DNA from: Aquibacillus kalidii
GTDB lineage: Bacteria; Bacillota; Bacilli; Bacillales; Amphibacillaceae
NCBI RefSeq assembly: GCF_014280935.1
Contig: NZ_JACLZI010000036.1
Span: forward strand, 124,001 to 188,000
Length of the DNA stretch: 64,000 nt
Reading direction: 5' to 3'
This document shows, one piece after another, positions 56,311-64,000 of the stretch (its first letter is position 1; each line of letters starts with the position of its first letter). Both the position numbers and the translations under genes were made by a program. Below the pieces are notes generated by a model. That model was not told the DNA's origin and did not search any database. It saw only the letters and a list, made by a program, of their open reading frames with translations.

Positions 56311-57246
56311 CTACTTTTTTTCTAGCTTTCCTGCTAAATCTTGTAAAATAATTTCAATTTTTTCGCTTTTATCTTCATGTGTGATCGTGTACCAGTCAAC
56401 GTCCATTTTATTTCTGAACCAAGTGTATTGCCGTTTAGCGTATCTCCTGGAATTTCTTTTTAGTATTTCTATCGAATCTTCTAAAGATTGATTTCCTTCA
56501 AAATAAGGTATAAATTCTTTATAGCCTATCGCTTTCATAGATTGAGAATCCTTCAAACCCTTTTCATAAAAAAACCTTACTTCGTTTACTAAACCTTCTT
56601 TTATCATTTGGTCTACTCGTTGATTTATTCTTTCATACAACAACGGCCTATCCATTTCTAATCCAATAAGGATTGGGTCAAACGGTGACACTAATTGTTG
56701 TTGTTCATGATACGCTGTCATTGTCATTCCTGTACGTTCATACACTTCCAAAGCTCTAACGACTCTTCTCGTATTATTTGGATGAATCTTAGAAGCTTGT
56801 TCAGGATCGATTCTTTCCAATCGCTTATAGACGCTCATAATCCCTTTTTCTTCTATTTCATTCTCAATTTTTATTTGGAAACTATCATCACGTTTCTTTT
56901 CAGCAAAATTGTAACCGAACAGTGCAGCTTGAATATATAAGCCGGTTCCCCCCACAATAATAGGTAAGTGCTTCTTGTCACTAATCTCTTTTATGTAATG
57001 GTGAACTTGCTCCTGAAAGTCTGCAACAGAAAAGGACTCATTTGGTTCCTTTATGTCAATCATATAATGCGGTATATTCTCTTTCTCGGTGTTTGTAACT
57101 TTTGCAGTACCTATATCCATCCCTTTATAAATTTGCATAGAATCACCACTAATAATTTCACCTGAAAATTTTTTGGCTATTTCTACACTTAAACTCGTTT
57201 TCCCAACAGCAGTGGGACCAACTACCGCTATTACTTTTTGTCGCAT
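56311..57246 (-). CDS. miaA: tRNA dimethylallyltransferase MiaA
   Basis: 311 aa. It transfers the dimethylallyl group to A37 of tRNAs reading UNN codons. P-loop VVGPTAVGKTSLSVEIAKKF at the N-terminus, GDSMQIYKGMDIGTAK, VGGTGLYIQAALFGY, and the C-terminal RNA-binding AKRQYTWFRNK. The usual miaA-hfq pair. It is followed by hfq. Confidence 0.96.
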   Translation of the reverse strand: MRQKVIAVVGPTAVGKTSLSVEIAKKFSGEIISGDSMQIYKGMDIGTAKVTNTEKENIPHYMIDIKEPNESFSVADFQEQVHHYIKEISDKKHLPIIVGGTGLYIQAALFGYNFAEKKRDDSFQIKIENEIEEKGIMSVYKRLERIDPEQASKIHPNNTRRVVRALEVYERTGMTMTAYHEQQQLVSPFDPILIGLEMDRPLLYERINQRVDQMIKEGLVNEVRFFYEKGLKDSQSMKAIGYKEFIPYFEGNQSLEDSIEILKRNSRRYAKRQYTWFRNKMDVDWYTITHEDKSEKIEIILQDLAGKLEKK

Positions 57247-57320
57247 ATTTTATCCTTTCCTTACACATTCTTATGTTGTTTATACATTATACACGATGGA
57301 AATAAAACTGCAATAAAAAT

Positions 57321-57343
57321 TAGGTTGCCAAAACGGCAACCTA
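57321..57343 (-). terminator. terminator of the Dps gene
   Basis: A perfect 9-bp stem (57321-57329 with 57335-57343) with a 5-base loop and a T-rich tail on the minus strand, 10 bases after the stop. Confidence 0.75.
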
Positions 57344-57352
57344 CATTTTCAA

Positions 57353-57805
57353 TTATTCATATGCAATATAAGCTTGTAGCATCCAAACATGCTTTTCGAA
57401 TCTTCCGTGTATATCATTCAAAAGGTCCGCAGTTGGTTGATCATTTATTTCATCAGCTAAAGGTACTCCAGTTTCTTTAATTTCTTTGATCATCGTTTTG
57501 TAATCTTGTGACAACTGATGAATAATCTCATTCTCTTTGTCGTCAGCTTGTGCTTCAAATAACGTTTTTTCCTCTAAGTATTTACTCATAGTTGCTAATG
57601 GTTTACCACCGATTGCTAAAATTCTCTCGGCCACCTCATCTAAATCAGCCGCTGCTTCGTTATAAAGTTCTTCAAATACCTCGTGAAGTTTGAAAAAGTG
57701 ACGTCCTTGAACAAACCAATGGTAGCGATGAAGTTTTACATATAAGACAGCAAAGTTAGAGAGCTCTTGATTAAGAAAGTTGATTAGCTTTTGATTTTCA
57801 GGCAT
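57353..57805 (-). CDS. Dps/MrgA-family DNA-protection ferritin
   Basis: 150 aa, ferritin-like 12-mer that oxidises and stores iron and shields DNA. The inter-subunit ferroxidase residues are in KLHRYHWFVQGRHFFKLHEVFEEL (His) and YNEAAADLDEVAERILAIGGKPLA (Asp, Glu). The short N-terminus lacks a lysine-rich DNA-binding tail, so it may act mainly on iron and peroxide. AAGGGTAGGTG precedes ATG 57805. No PerR box was recognised in the short upstream spacer. Confidence 0.92.
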   Translation of the reverse strand: MPENQKLINFLNQELSNFAVLYVKLHRYHWFVQGRHFFKLHEVFEELYNEAAADLDEVAERILAIGGKPLATMSKYLEEKTLFEAQADDKENEIIHQLSQDYKTMIKEIKETGVPLADEINDQPTADLLNDIHGRFEKHVWMLQAYIAYE

Positions 57806-57900
57806 ATTTGCACCTACCCTTATTAGATTTCATTCCTTCCCTATTTTTAGTGTTAAGTGCAAATTTATACATGAAGAATAGGTGTAAACCCGAAACCTAG

Positions 57901-58200
57901 TTACTCTTTTTCCTCATCATCCTGATCCTCTTCTGTCTCTTCTGAACTTTCGTCAGATTCCTCCAAATCAACATCATCAAGATCAAGCCAGGAAAGCATT
58001 TCATTAACCACTGTATTTATCTTTTCGTCAACCATACTTGTTCCGTACTTCTTTTTGGCACGTTCAATATTATCCATAACATCCTCACTGAAATGAATAA
58101 TTGGATCATCATTTTCAAGATTATTAAATAAATCAATTATTTCATCTAGAGCCTTATCAAATCGCTTACTTTCTAATTCTGTCGCTTTCACATTTATCAC
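57901..58200 (-). CDS. acidic protein of unknown function
   Basis: 99 aa. A helical N-terminal domain (FDKALDEIIDLFNNLE, then MDNIERAKKKYGT, then INTVVNEMLSWLDL) ends in a strongly acidic tail of Asp and Glu (about residues 76-99). No cysteine and no membrane segment. The start is uncertain: GTG 58200, or GTG 58191, where GGGTGAT is at better distance. Not recognised; acidic tails of this kind often contact basic partners. Confidence 0.55.
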   Translation of the reverse strand: MINVKATELESKRFDKALDEIIDLFNNLENDDPIIHFSEDVMDNIERAKKKYGTSMVDEKINTVVNEMLSWLDLDDVDLEESDESSEETEEDQDDEEKE

Positions 58201-58286
58201 CCAGTAATAGGGTGTCCAAAAACAATAAGATTAGAGTCCTTAGACCAAAATTAATTATATAAGTGAATTTTACATATCCTGTCTAT

Positions 58287-58811
58287 TTAGTCAAAATCAT
58301 TACAGCTATCATCGTATGTAACATATTCATCAATTAAATAATTAATATTCGATAATTTTAATAAATCTTTGTTCGTTAAAAACATAAGTACATTCGCCCC
58401 ATGATCTTGAGATGTCAATATTGGAGACATAGAAATATCATAAATAGTTATATCAAAAAAAGGAGTAATAGTTTCTAAATCCTCCTTATAACTATTTTTT
58501 ATACTATTTATTATTGATAAATTAATCTCAAAAATTAAACTAGATAAGTCATCTTTAGATTGCAAATTAGTATGAGGAAATTCCATAAAATTATGGAGCG
58601 CATAACCGGTATATGGATACCCTTTTTCCAGTTTATATAGGTCACCTTTCCAATACCAGAACTCTATAGTCTTACCCAACTTTAAAAAATGGTGAAAAAG
58701 TATATAAAGGGCATTTTTAATTTCTTTAAACCTCGCTTCATAGTTTAGCTCATCATCATATAGGTTACTAGTATCGAGTTGATAATTATATGGTGAATTC
58801 AATATCTTCAT
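58287..58811 (-). CDS. hypothetical protein, AT-rich
   Basis: 174 aa, soluble, rich in Tyr, Asn, Leu and Ile, and encoded by DNA with noticeably lower GC than the flanking mut genes. Segments: ARFKEIKNALYILFHHFLKL, FWYWKGDLYKLEKGYPYTGYAL, and a C-terminal YVTYDDSCNDF. No motif or family is recognised. The base composition and lone position suggest a recent acquisition; small stand-alone proteins of this sort are often immunity proteins, but nothing here proves it. Confidence 0.6.
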   Translation of the reverse strand: MKILNSPYNYQLDTSNLYDDELNYEARFKEIKNALYILFHHFLKLGKTIEFWYWKGDLYKLEKGYPYTGYALHNFMEFPHTNLQSKDDLSSLIFEINLSIINSIKNSYKEDLETITPFFDITIYDISMSPILTSQDHGANVLMFLTNKDLLKLSNINYLIDEYVTYDDSCNDFD

Positions 58812-58906
58812 ACCCTTTCATCTGTTATTAAATTACCGCTAAAAACTAAGTGAAAATGGACTGATTAATGTGGAAATACCTTGAAATAATCAAGCAAAAG
58901 AATAAA

Positions 58907-58943
58907 AAGCGCCTAAAACCTTGATAAATTACGGCTAAGACGC
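58907..58943 (-). terminator. mutL terminator
   Basis: On the minus strand AAGCGTCTTAGCC pairs imperfectly with GGTTTTAGGCGCTT, and a T run follows, 8 bases after the mutL stop. Confidence 0.6.
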
Positions 58944-58950
58944 TTATACA

Positions 58951-60819
58951 TCACATCACTCGTTTAAACATTTTCTCCATCTCATATTCTGAGAAGTGAA
59001 TAATAATTGGGCGACCATGTGGACAGGTGAATGGATCTGTTGATTTTCTAAGATCTTCTAGTAGTTGGAACATATCATCATTGTTCAAATAATGATTTGC
59101 CTTTATGGATTTTTTACATGACATTAAGATTGCTGCATCCTCTCTTAATTTGTATAAATCCACTTTCTCATCCGTAATAACTTGTTCAACAATTTCGTGA
59201 ATTACTTCTTCCTCAAAACCCCTAGGAAACCATTGGGGATGTGCACGAATAATGTATGTGTGCTGACCAAAATGTTCAAAGAAAATACCGACTTTTTTCA
59301 GTCCCTCTTGATACTGTTCGATCATTAAGGCTTCTGTTTTAGTAAAATCAAAGGTTAAAGGTAATAACAACTCTTGCAATTCATTAGGAACATCCCCAAT
59401 TTTATCGCGATAATATTCGTATTTAATCCTTTCTTGTGCTGCATGTTGGTCAATTATATAAAGCCCTTCTTCGTTCTGAGCTAAAATATATGTTCCATGA
59501 TGCTGACCGATCGGATACATAACGGGAACACGTCGGGAAGACTGTTCAACCGAATCTTGCTTTTGCTCCTCTGTTAATACAGAGCTCCCTTGTCCTTGAT
59601 CATTAGTCTGTTGTTCATATGCAGTAAAACTTTCTGCTGCAGCATTTTGTGCTTGTATGAAGGCGTCCTCTTCTAACTGTTTAGCTTCATTTGTTGTTAA
59701 TGGATCTTCATCATTTAGTGAAAAATGTGACTGACTCCTTGTTTCTTGTCTTGGTTGTCTATTTTCATAAAAAGAAAAGGACGATTGTGTACTTGTATCC
59801 TTCTCTCTTCTTGGTTGTTTCACGTCTGGGATTAGTGTTTGCTCTCGAAAAGCCTGTTTAATTGTTGTTTCTACCGCTTCAAACAACTCTTTCTCCTTAC
59901 TAAAGCGCACTTCTAGTTTCGTTGGATGAACGTTAACATCCACTAGGATAGGGTCCATATCAATAGAAAGAACAACCAATGGATTACGTCCAATTGGTAG
60001 TAAAGTATGGTAACCACTTAGAATTGCCTTTGCTAGGGGGATACTTCTTATATATCTACCATTAATAACAGTTGAAATATAATTCCTAGAAGCTCGTGTC
60101 ACCTCTGGTTTCGCTATATATCCATTTATCGTAAAATCAAGCGTTTTATGTTGTACTGGTATCATCTTTTTTGCAACGCTCATTCCGTAAACTTGGGAGA
60201 TAATTTGAAGCATATCTCCTCTACCGGATGATTGAAATAGTTGCTTATCATTGTGATATAACTCAAAACGTATCATTGGGTGAGAGAGTGCCATTCGATT
60301 AATAATATCAGTTATATGACCTAGCTCAGTATGAATGGTTTTCATGTATTTTAGTCTAGCAGGAGTGTTAAAAAAGATGTCCTCAATTAGAAGTTCCGTA
60401 CCTTGCCTGGCATCACCCTTTGATTGGTTAATCACCTTTCCACCTTCTAACTGTACAACAGTCCCGGCTTCTTCCCCGGTGGAAGTCTTGACGGTTAACC
60501 TACTTACTGCAGCTATACTTGCTAACGCTTCGCCACGAAACCCTAATGTCCTCACATGAAAAAGATCATCTTCATTCCTTATTTTACTTGTAGCATGTCT
60601 TAAAAAGGCACGAGAGCAATCATCCTCAGACATACCTTCCCCATTATCTGTTATTTTAATAGATTGCAAGCCTGCCTCCATAACTTCTACCTTAATTGTT
60701 GTACTTTTCGCATCAATACTATTTTCAACAAGTTCCTTCACAACAGAAGCTGGTCGCTCTACAACCTCACCTGCCGCTATTTTGTTGGCAAGAGAATCAG
60801 GCATTTGGATTATTTTCAA
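58951..60819 (-). CDS. mutL: DNA mismatch repair protein MutL
   Basis: 622 aa. GHL ATPase motifs: [25 protein letters not shown] and [15 protein letters not shown]. The linker is polar (residues 340-435). The C-terminal endonuclease motif [13 protein letters not shown] fits the DQHA(X)2E(X)4E of nicking MutLs, as expected in an organism without Mut[12 protein letters not shown] lies near the end. It starts at TTG 60819 with AAGGAGGATC upstream. It follows mutS by 25 bases. Confidence 0.96.
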   Translation of the reverse strand: MKIIQMPDSLANKIAAGEVVERPASVVKELVENSIDAKSTTIKVEVMEAGLQSIKITDNGEGMSEDDCSRAFLRHATSKIRNEDDLFHVRTLGFRGEALASIAAVSRLTVKTSTGEEAGTVVQLEGGKVINQSKGDARQGTELLIEDIFFNTPARLKYMKTIHTELGHITDIINRMALSHPMIRFELYHNDKQLFQSSGRGDMLQIISQVYGMSVAKKMIPVQHKTLDFTINGYIAKPEVTRASRNYISTVINGRYIRSIPLAKAILSGYHTLLPIGRNPLVVLSIDMDPILVDVNVHPTKLEVRFSKEKELFEAVETTIKQAFREQTLIPDVKQPRREKDTSTQSSFSFYENRQPRQETRSQSHFSLNDEDPLTTNEAKQLEEDAFIQAQNAAAESFTAYEQQTNDQGQGSSVLTEEQKQDSVEQSSRRVPVMYPIGQHHGTYILAQNEEGLYIIDQHAAQERIKYEYYRDKIGDVPNELQELLLPLTFDFTKTEALMIEQYQEGLKKVGIFFEHFGQHTYIIRAHPQWFPRGFEEEVIHEIVEQVITDEKVDLYKLREDAAILMSCKKSIKANHYLNNDDMFQLLEDLRKSTDPFTCPHGRPIIIHFSEYEMEKMFKRVM

Positions 60820-60844
60820 GGTTGATCCTCCTTTTTTCTATTTA

Positions 60845-63436
60845 TTAAGACTCATTTGCTTTCTTGTGTAATTGGTAAAGATGGTTCATCGCTTCCATTG
60901 GAGTTAATTCTAATATGTTTAATTGTTTTAGGTCTTGAATAACTGGGCTTTCTTTTACTTCTTGCTTTTGTTTTTTTTCTTTATTATTTTCCCTAACAAA
61001 GAAAGAAAGCTGTTGGTCATCATGTTTACCTTCATTTAAATTACTTTGTTTAGTATTATCTTGCTTTCCTTCTAACTGTTTTAATATGACTGTAGCACGA
61101 TCAATAAGTGATGATGGTAACTCTGCTAATTTCGCTACATGAATTCCGTAACTCTCATCCGCTGCGCCGTCTTTTATTTGATGCAAAAATACTACTCGAC
61201 CCTCGTACTCCTCAGCCCTAACGTGTATATTTTTTAACTTATTCAGTGTTTGATCTAAACTCGTTAATTCATGATAATGCGTTGAAAATAGGGTTTTCGC
61301 ATGAACCTGTTCATGTAAATATTCAATAATGGCTTGGGCTAGCGCCATACCATCATAGGTGCTCGTTCCCCGTCCTATTTCGTCTAACAATATTAGACTA
61401 TTTTCGGTTGCATTTGTAATGGCATGCTTTGCTTCTAACATCTCAACCATAAAGGTACTTTGGCCAGACACAAGATCATCAGCGGCACCAATTCGCGTAA
61501 ATATTTGATCAAATACAGGAAGCAAAGCACTTTTGCAAGGTACGAAACAACCAATTTGCGCCATAATTGCAGTTAAGGCTAGTTGTCTCATGTAGGTACT
61601 TTTCCCTGACATGTTTGGACCTGTGATTAATAAAATATCTTTATCAGGATCCATCTCTACATTATTAGGTACAAATGAATCACTTTTCATTACTTTTTCA
61701 ACTACAGGGTGTCTTCCTTCAATAATTTTTACTTCACGCTTATTCGTAAAGGTTGGGCGCTTATAATCATTCGCCTCACTAACTGTTGCAAATCCCTGTA
61801 ATACATCGACTTCACTAACTCGTTCTGCTAATGCTTGTAAGGTTGGAATAAATCCTTTAACCTGCTCACGGAGTTCAATAAATAGTTGATATTCTAGATC
61901 AACACTCTTTTCTTCCGCTTCTAAGATTAACGATTCTTTCTCTTTGAGCTCTGGTGTAATAAATCTTTCAGCATTCGTTAGTGTCTGTTTACGTTCATAT
62001 TTGCCTTCAGGTAATAGATGAAGGTTTGCACGTGTTACTTCAATGTAATAACCAAATACCTTGTTATACCCAATCTTCAATGACTTAATATTCGTTGACT
62101 CTTTCTCTTTTTTCTCTAACTCAGCAATCCACTGCTTCCCATTTCTAGACGCATATCGATACTTATCCAATGTTTCATTAAAACCATCTTTAATTAGTCC
62201 ACCTTCTTTAATTGTAATCGGTGGATCTTCTACAAGACTTTTATCTAATAATTCATAAAGCCCGTCCATCGGATTTATATGTTTTCCTAATGATCGTACT
62301 TGTTCGTCTGAAAACTTTTGCAACAAAGCCTTTAACTCAGGTATCTTTCCTATTGAAATCTTTAACTGATTTAAATCACGTGCATTCACATTTCCAAATG
62401 CAACACGACCAGCTAGTCGTTCCAAATCATAAATAGATTTTAATACATCACGAATTTCTTCTCGTTCGAAAAATTGTTGTAAGAACCCATCAACTAAATT
62501 TAATCGTTTCTCTATAAGTTGTTTCGTTAGTAGAGGTCTTTCCAACCATTTTTTTAACATTCTAGCTCCCATTGCTGTGACAGTCTTATCGAGAACCCAT
62601 AGTAAACTCCCATGCTTCCCTTTTCTCATAATTGTTTCAGTTAATTCTAGATTCCGTTTTGAGTACATATCTAACGACATAAATTGTGCTAGTTCAATAA
62701 TTTGTACTGGCTTTAAGTGGTCTAGAGAGCGTTTTTGTGTGATTTGCAAATACTGTAGCATTCGACCAAATGCCTGTATAAGATTTTCTTCCGATAAATG
62801 CTCCACTAAGTGATGGAATTCTTCCTGAATTGTCGTATCTTCCTGATAAGAAAGGGTCACTAATAACCTCTCTTGTAAATCTGTTTGATAAGATTCATTA
62901 AGATCAGACGATACAACAATCTCCTTGATTGGGCGATTAAATAACTCACTCAAAACCCCATTCCAGCTAGTCAGAGTAGCGACACTGTTTTCACCCGTTG
63001 ATAAATCGTTATATACAATTACAAAATCACCTTCAGAGAAATGACTAATGCTAGCCAAATAATTATTCTCTTTTTCTTGAAGCATTGTCCCGTCCATTAC
63101 CGTACCGGGAGTAATTAATTGCACGACTTCTCTTTTAACAACCCCTTTAGCAGTTTTAGGGTCTTCTACTTGTTCACAAATAGCAACTTTGTATCCTTTT
63201 TCCACTAAGTTTTTTATGTAGTTTTCAGCAGAGTGGTAAGGTACTCCACACATTGGGATCCGCTCTTCTGCCCCTGCATTTTTTCCTGTAAGTGTAATTT
63301 CCAATTCTCTCGATGCAACAACAGCATCATCAAAAAACATTTCATAAAAGTCCCCTAATCTAAAAAATAGAAAACAATCCTTGTAATCTGCTTTAATAGA
63401 AAGGTATTGCTGCATCATTGGTGTAAAACCTGTCAT
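60845..63436 (-). CDS. mutS: DNA mismatch recognition protein MutS
   Basis: 863 aa. The mismatch-binding motif [15 protein letters not shown] is at residues 24-38, where the Phe-x-Glu wedge is GDFYEMF. The C-terminal ATPase has Walker [15 protein letters not shown] near residue 605, Walker [17 protein letters not shown], and STHYHELT. It is complete, with a C-terminal tail. GGGGGATTTATA precedes ATG 63436. Order cotE-mutS-mutL matches B. subtilis. Confidence 0.97.
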   Translation of the reverse strand: MTGFTPMMQQYLSIKADYKDCFLFFRLGDFYEMFFDDAVVASRELEITLTGKNAGAEERIPMCGVPYHSAENYIKNLVEKGYKVAICEQVEDPKTAKGVVKREVVQLITPGTVMDGTMLQEKENNYLASISHFSEGDFVIVYNDLSTGENSVATLTSWNGVLSELFNRPIKEIVVSSDLNESYQTDLQERLLVTLSYQEDTTIQEEFHHLVEHLSEENLIQAFGRMLQYLQITQKRSLDHLKPVQIIELAQFMSLDMYSKRNLELTETIMRKGKHGSLLWVLDKTVTAMGARMLKKWLERPLLTKQLIEKRLNLVDGFLQQFFEREEIRDVLKSIYDLERLAGRVAFGNVNARDLNQLKISIGKIPELKALLQKFSDEQVRSLGKHINPMDGLYELLDKSLVEDPPITIKEGGLIKDGFNETLDKYRYASRNGKQWIAELEKKEKESTNIKSLKIGYNKVFGYYIEVTRANLHLLPEGKYERKQTLTNAERFITPELKEKESLILEAEEKSVDLEYQLFIELREQVKGFIPTLQALAERVSEVDVLQGFATVSEANDYKRPTFTNKREVKIIEGRHPVVEKVMKSDSFVPNNVEMDPDKDILLITGPNMSGKSTYMRQLALTAIMAQIGCFVPCKSALLPVFDQIFTRIGAADDLVSGQSTFMVEMLEAKHAITNATENSLILLDEIGRGTSTYDGMALAQAIIEYLHEQVHAKTLFSTHYHELTSLDQTLNKLKNIHVRAEEYEGRVVFLHQIKDGAADESYGIHVAKLAELPSSLIDRATVILKQLEGKQDNTKQSNLNEGKHDDQQLSFFVRENNKEKKQKQEVKESPVIQDLKQLNILELTPMEAMNHLYQLHKKANES

Positions 63437-63756
63437 TATAAATCCCCCAACACGTCCTAAATTTCTTGTCTTATTATATCATAATTTCAGTAGTCTTTTT
63501 CAGTACAAAGAATTGCCAATCTATTCTATAAATCTTTTCAATTTGGCTCCTTTTTGTTATACCAGCGTCTTCTAACTAAGAATAATCTGCTTATTTTATC
63601 AGTTCTTCAAAAAATTCCCATAGGATTGAAAAATTCTGGAGAAGCGAATTATAAAATTCATACAGATACAGCGCATCCTATATTACATCCTCACTATTAC
63701 TTAGGGGGCTTATACCTTTTGCGAAAAGTGTCAATGAGACAAAATCTTAACAGAAA
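63437..63756. other. spacer between cotE and mutS
   Basis: AT-rich. No frame with a ribosome site was found on either strand, and the only open frames are without family signature. The mutS promoter should lie here (minus strand) but no clear -35/-10 pair could be chosen. Confidence 0.5.
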
Positions 63757-63757
63757 A

Positions 63758-63784
63758 AAGGGTACAACCTACAGTTGTACCCTT
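63758..63784 (-). terminator. cotE terminator
   Basis: A perfect 11-bp stem (63758-63768 with 63774-63784) with a 5-base loop, followed on the minus strand by T6, 17 bases beyond the cotE stop. Confidence 0.8.
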
Positions 63785-63801
63785 ATCTATCTAAAGATTG
63801 G

Positions 63802-64000
63802 TTATTCTTCTTCTACATTAGCTAAAAAGTCAGGATCAATATCTTCAAACTCATCATCTGATAATTCTAAATCCCAATCATCATCATCGCTAATCGTACC
63901 ATTTGGATCTACTTTTACACATACTTTTGTTTCTCCGATTACTTCAACTAGGAATTCACGCTCCACTTCAACTTGAACCTTGTGATCATGATTAGAGATC
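63802..64000 (-). CDS. cotE: outer spore coat protein CotE, C-terminal part (runs off window)
   Basis: The last 65 residues of a protein that continues beyond 64000. It contains VEREFLVEVIGETKVCVKV and a strongly acidic end DDDDWDLELSDDEFEDIDPD. This matches the C-terminus of CotE, the morphogenetic protein that directs assembly of the outer coat around the forespore. The location upstream of mutS fits the B. subtilis order. Confidence 0.88.
   Translation of the reverse strand, partial: ISNHDHKVQVEVEREFLVEVIGETKVCVKVDPNGTISDDDDWDLELSDDEFEDIDPDFLANVEEE

Noticed and set aside
63554-63976. 140-aa plus-strand frame near the window end
   Set aside because: Its second half is antisense to the clear cotE C-terminus, and its first half has no ribosome site or motif.

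Overview
The window looks like chromosomal DNA of a spore-forming, low-GC Bacillaceae bacterium, probably a halotolerant genus near Oceanobacillus, Virgibacillus or Ornithinibacillus. Spore genes (sspN, sspP, tlp, cotE, spoVK, sirA) and a gene order close to the Bacillus subtilis block cotE-mutS-mutL / miaA-hfq / spoVK-hflX-ynbB-glnR-glnA / lexA-yneB-ynzC-tkt-sirA-yneF-ccdA-ccdC-yneK-sspP-citB-yneN-tlp-yneP-yneQ / plsY-parE-parC support this. The order is read mostly on the minus strand. The genus is an inference. No rRNA, tRNA, CRISPR array or confident riboswitch was seen.

Layout: 1-2.6 kb holds a PAS protein fragment, msrA, a luciferase-like flavin oxidoreductase and a GNAT acetyltransferase remnant. 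2.6-10.1 kb holds the complete histidine operon hisZGDBHAFIE and a divergent hisJ. 10.1-13.7 kb is a double dynamin-like GTPase. 13.7-14.4 kb carries dispersed repeats. 14.4-21.1 kb has a flavin reductase, parC-parE, a CoA-binding protein and plsY. 21.2-24.6 kb has folE2, yidD, manganese catalase and an RsgA-type GTPase. 24.6-32.7 kb has yneQ, yneP, a tandem AAA ATPase, tlp, sspN, a small FbpB-like gene, a thioredoxin-like gene and aconitase. 32.8-37.5 kb has sspP, a PAS histidine kinase, yneK, ccdC, a lone MnhB-like protein, ccdA, yneF and sirA. 37.7-41.7 kb has tkt, ynzC, the SOS operon (30-aa membrane peptide plus yneB) and lexA.

41.8-47.4 kb, between lexA and glnA, is an accessory region. 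It holds an AbiGi/DUF2971-like gene, two decayed tyrosine-integrase tails each followed by a copy of the glnA 3' end and terminator, a truncated frameshifted IS4-family transposase, a membrane-anchored Mrr-like nuclease, a secreted protein with a small membrane partner, and several gene remnants. The simplest reading is repeated integration at the 3' end of glnA followed by decay.

47.4-64 kb returns to the core: glnRA with a GlnR/TnrA site, ynbB, hflX, an ArsR regulator, spoVK, a cre-associated sodium:acetate-type symporter operon, hfq, miaA, a Dps protein, two unknown genes, mutL, mutS and the end of cotE.

The most interesting items are the SOS-controlled 30-aa membrane peptide in the place of YneA, the glnA-end integration scar with its cargo (nuclease, secreted protein plus membrane partner, AbiGi-like protein), a small membrane gene interrupted at a T6 run, a lone MnhB inside the ccd cluster, and the cre-site symporter operon with an unrecognised leading membrane peptide.
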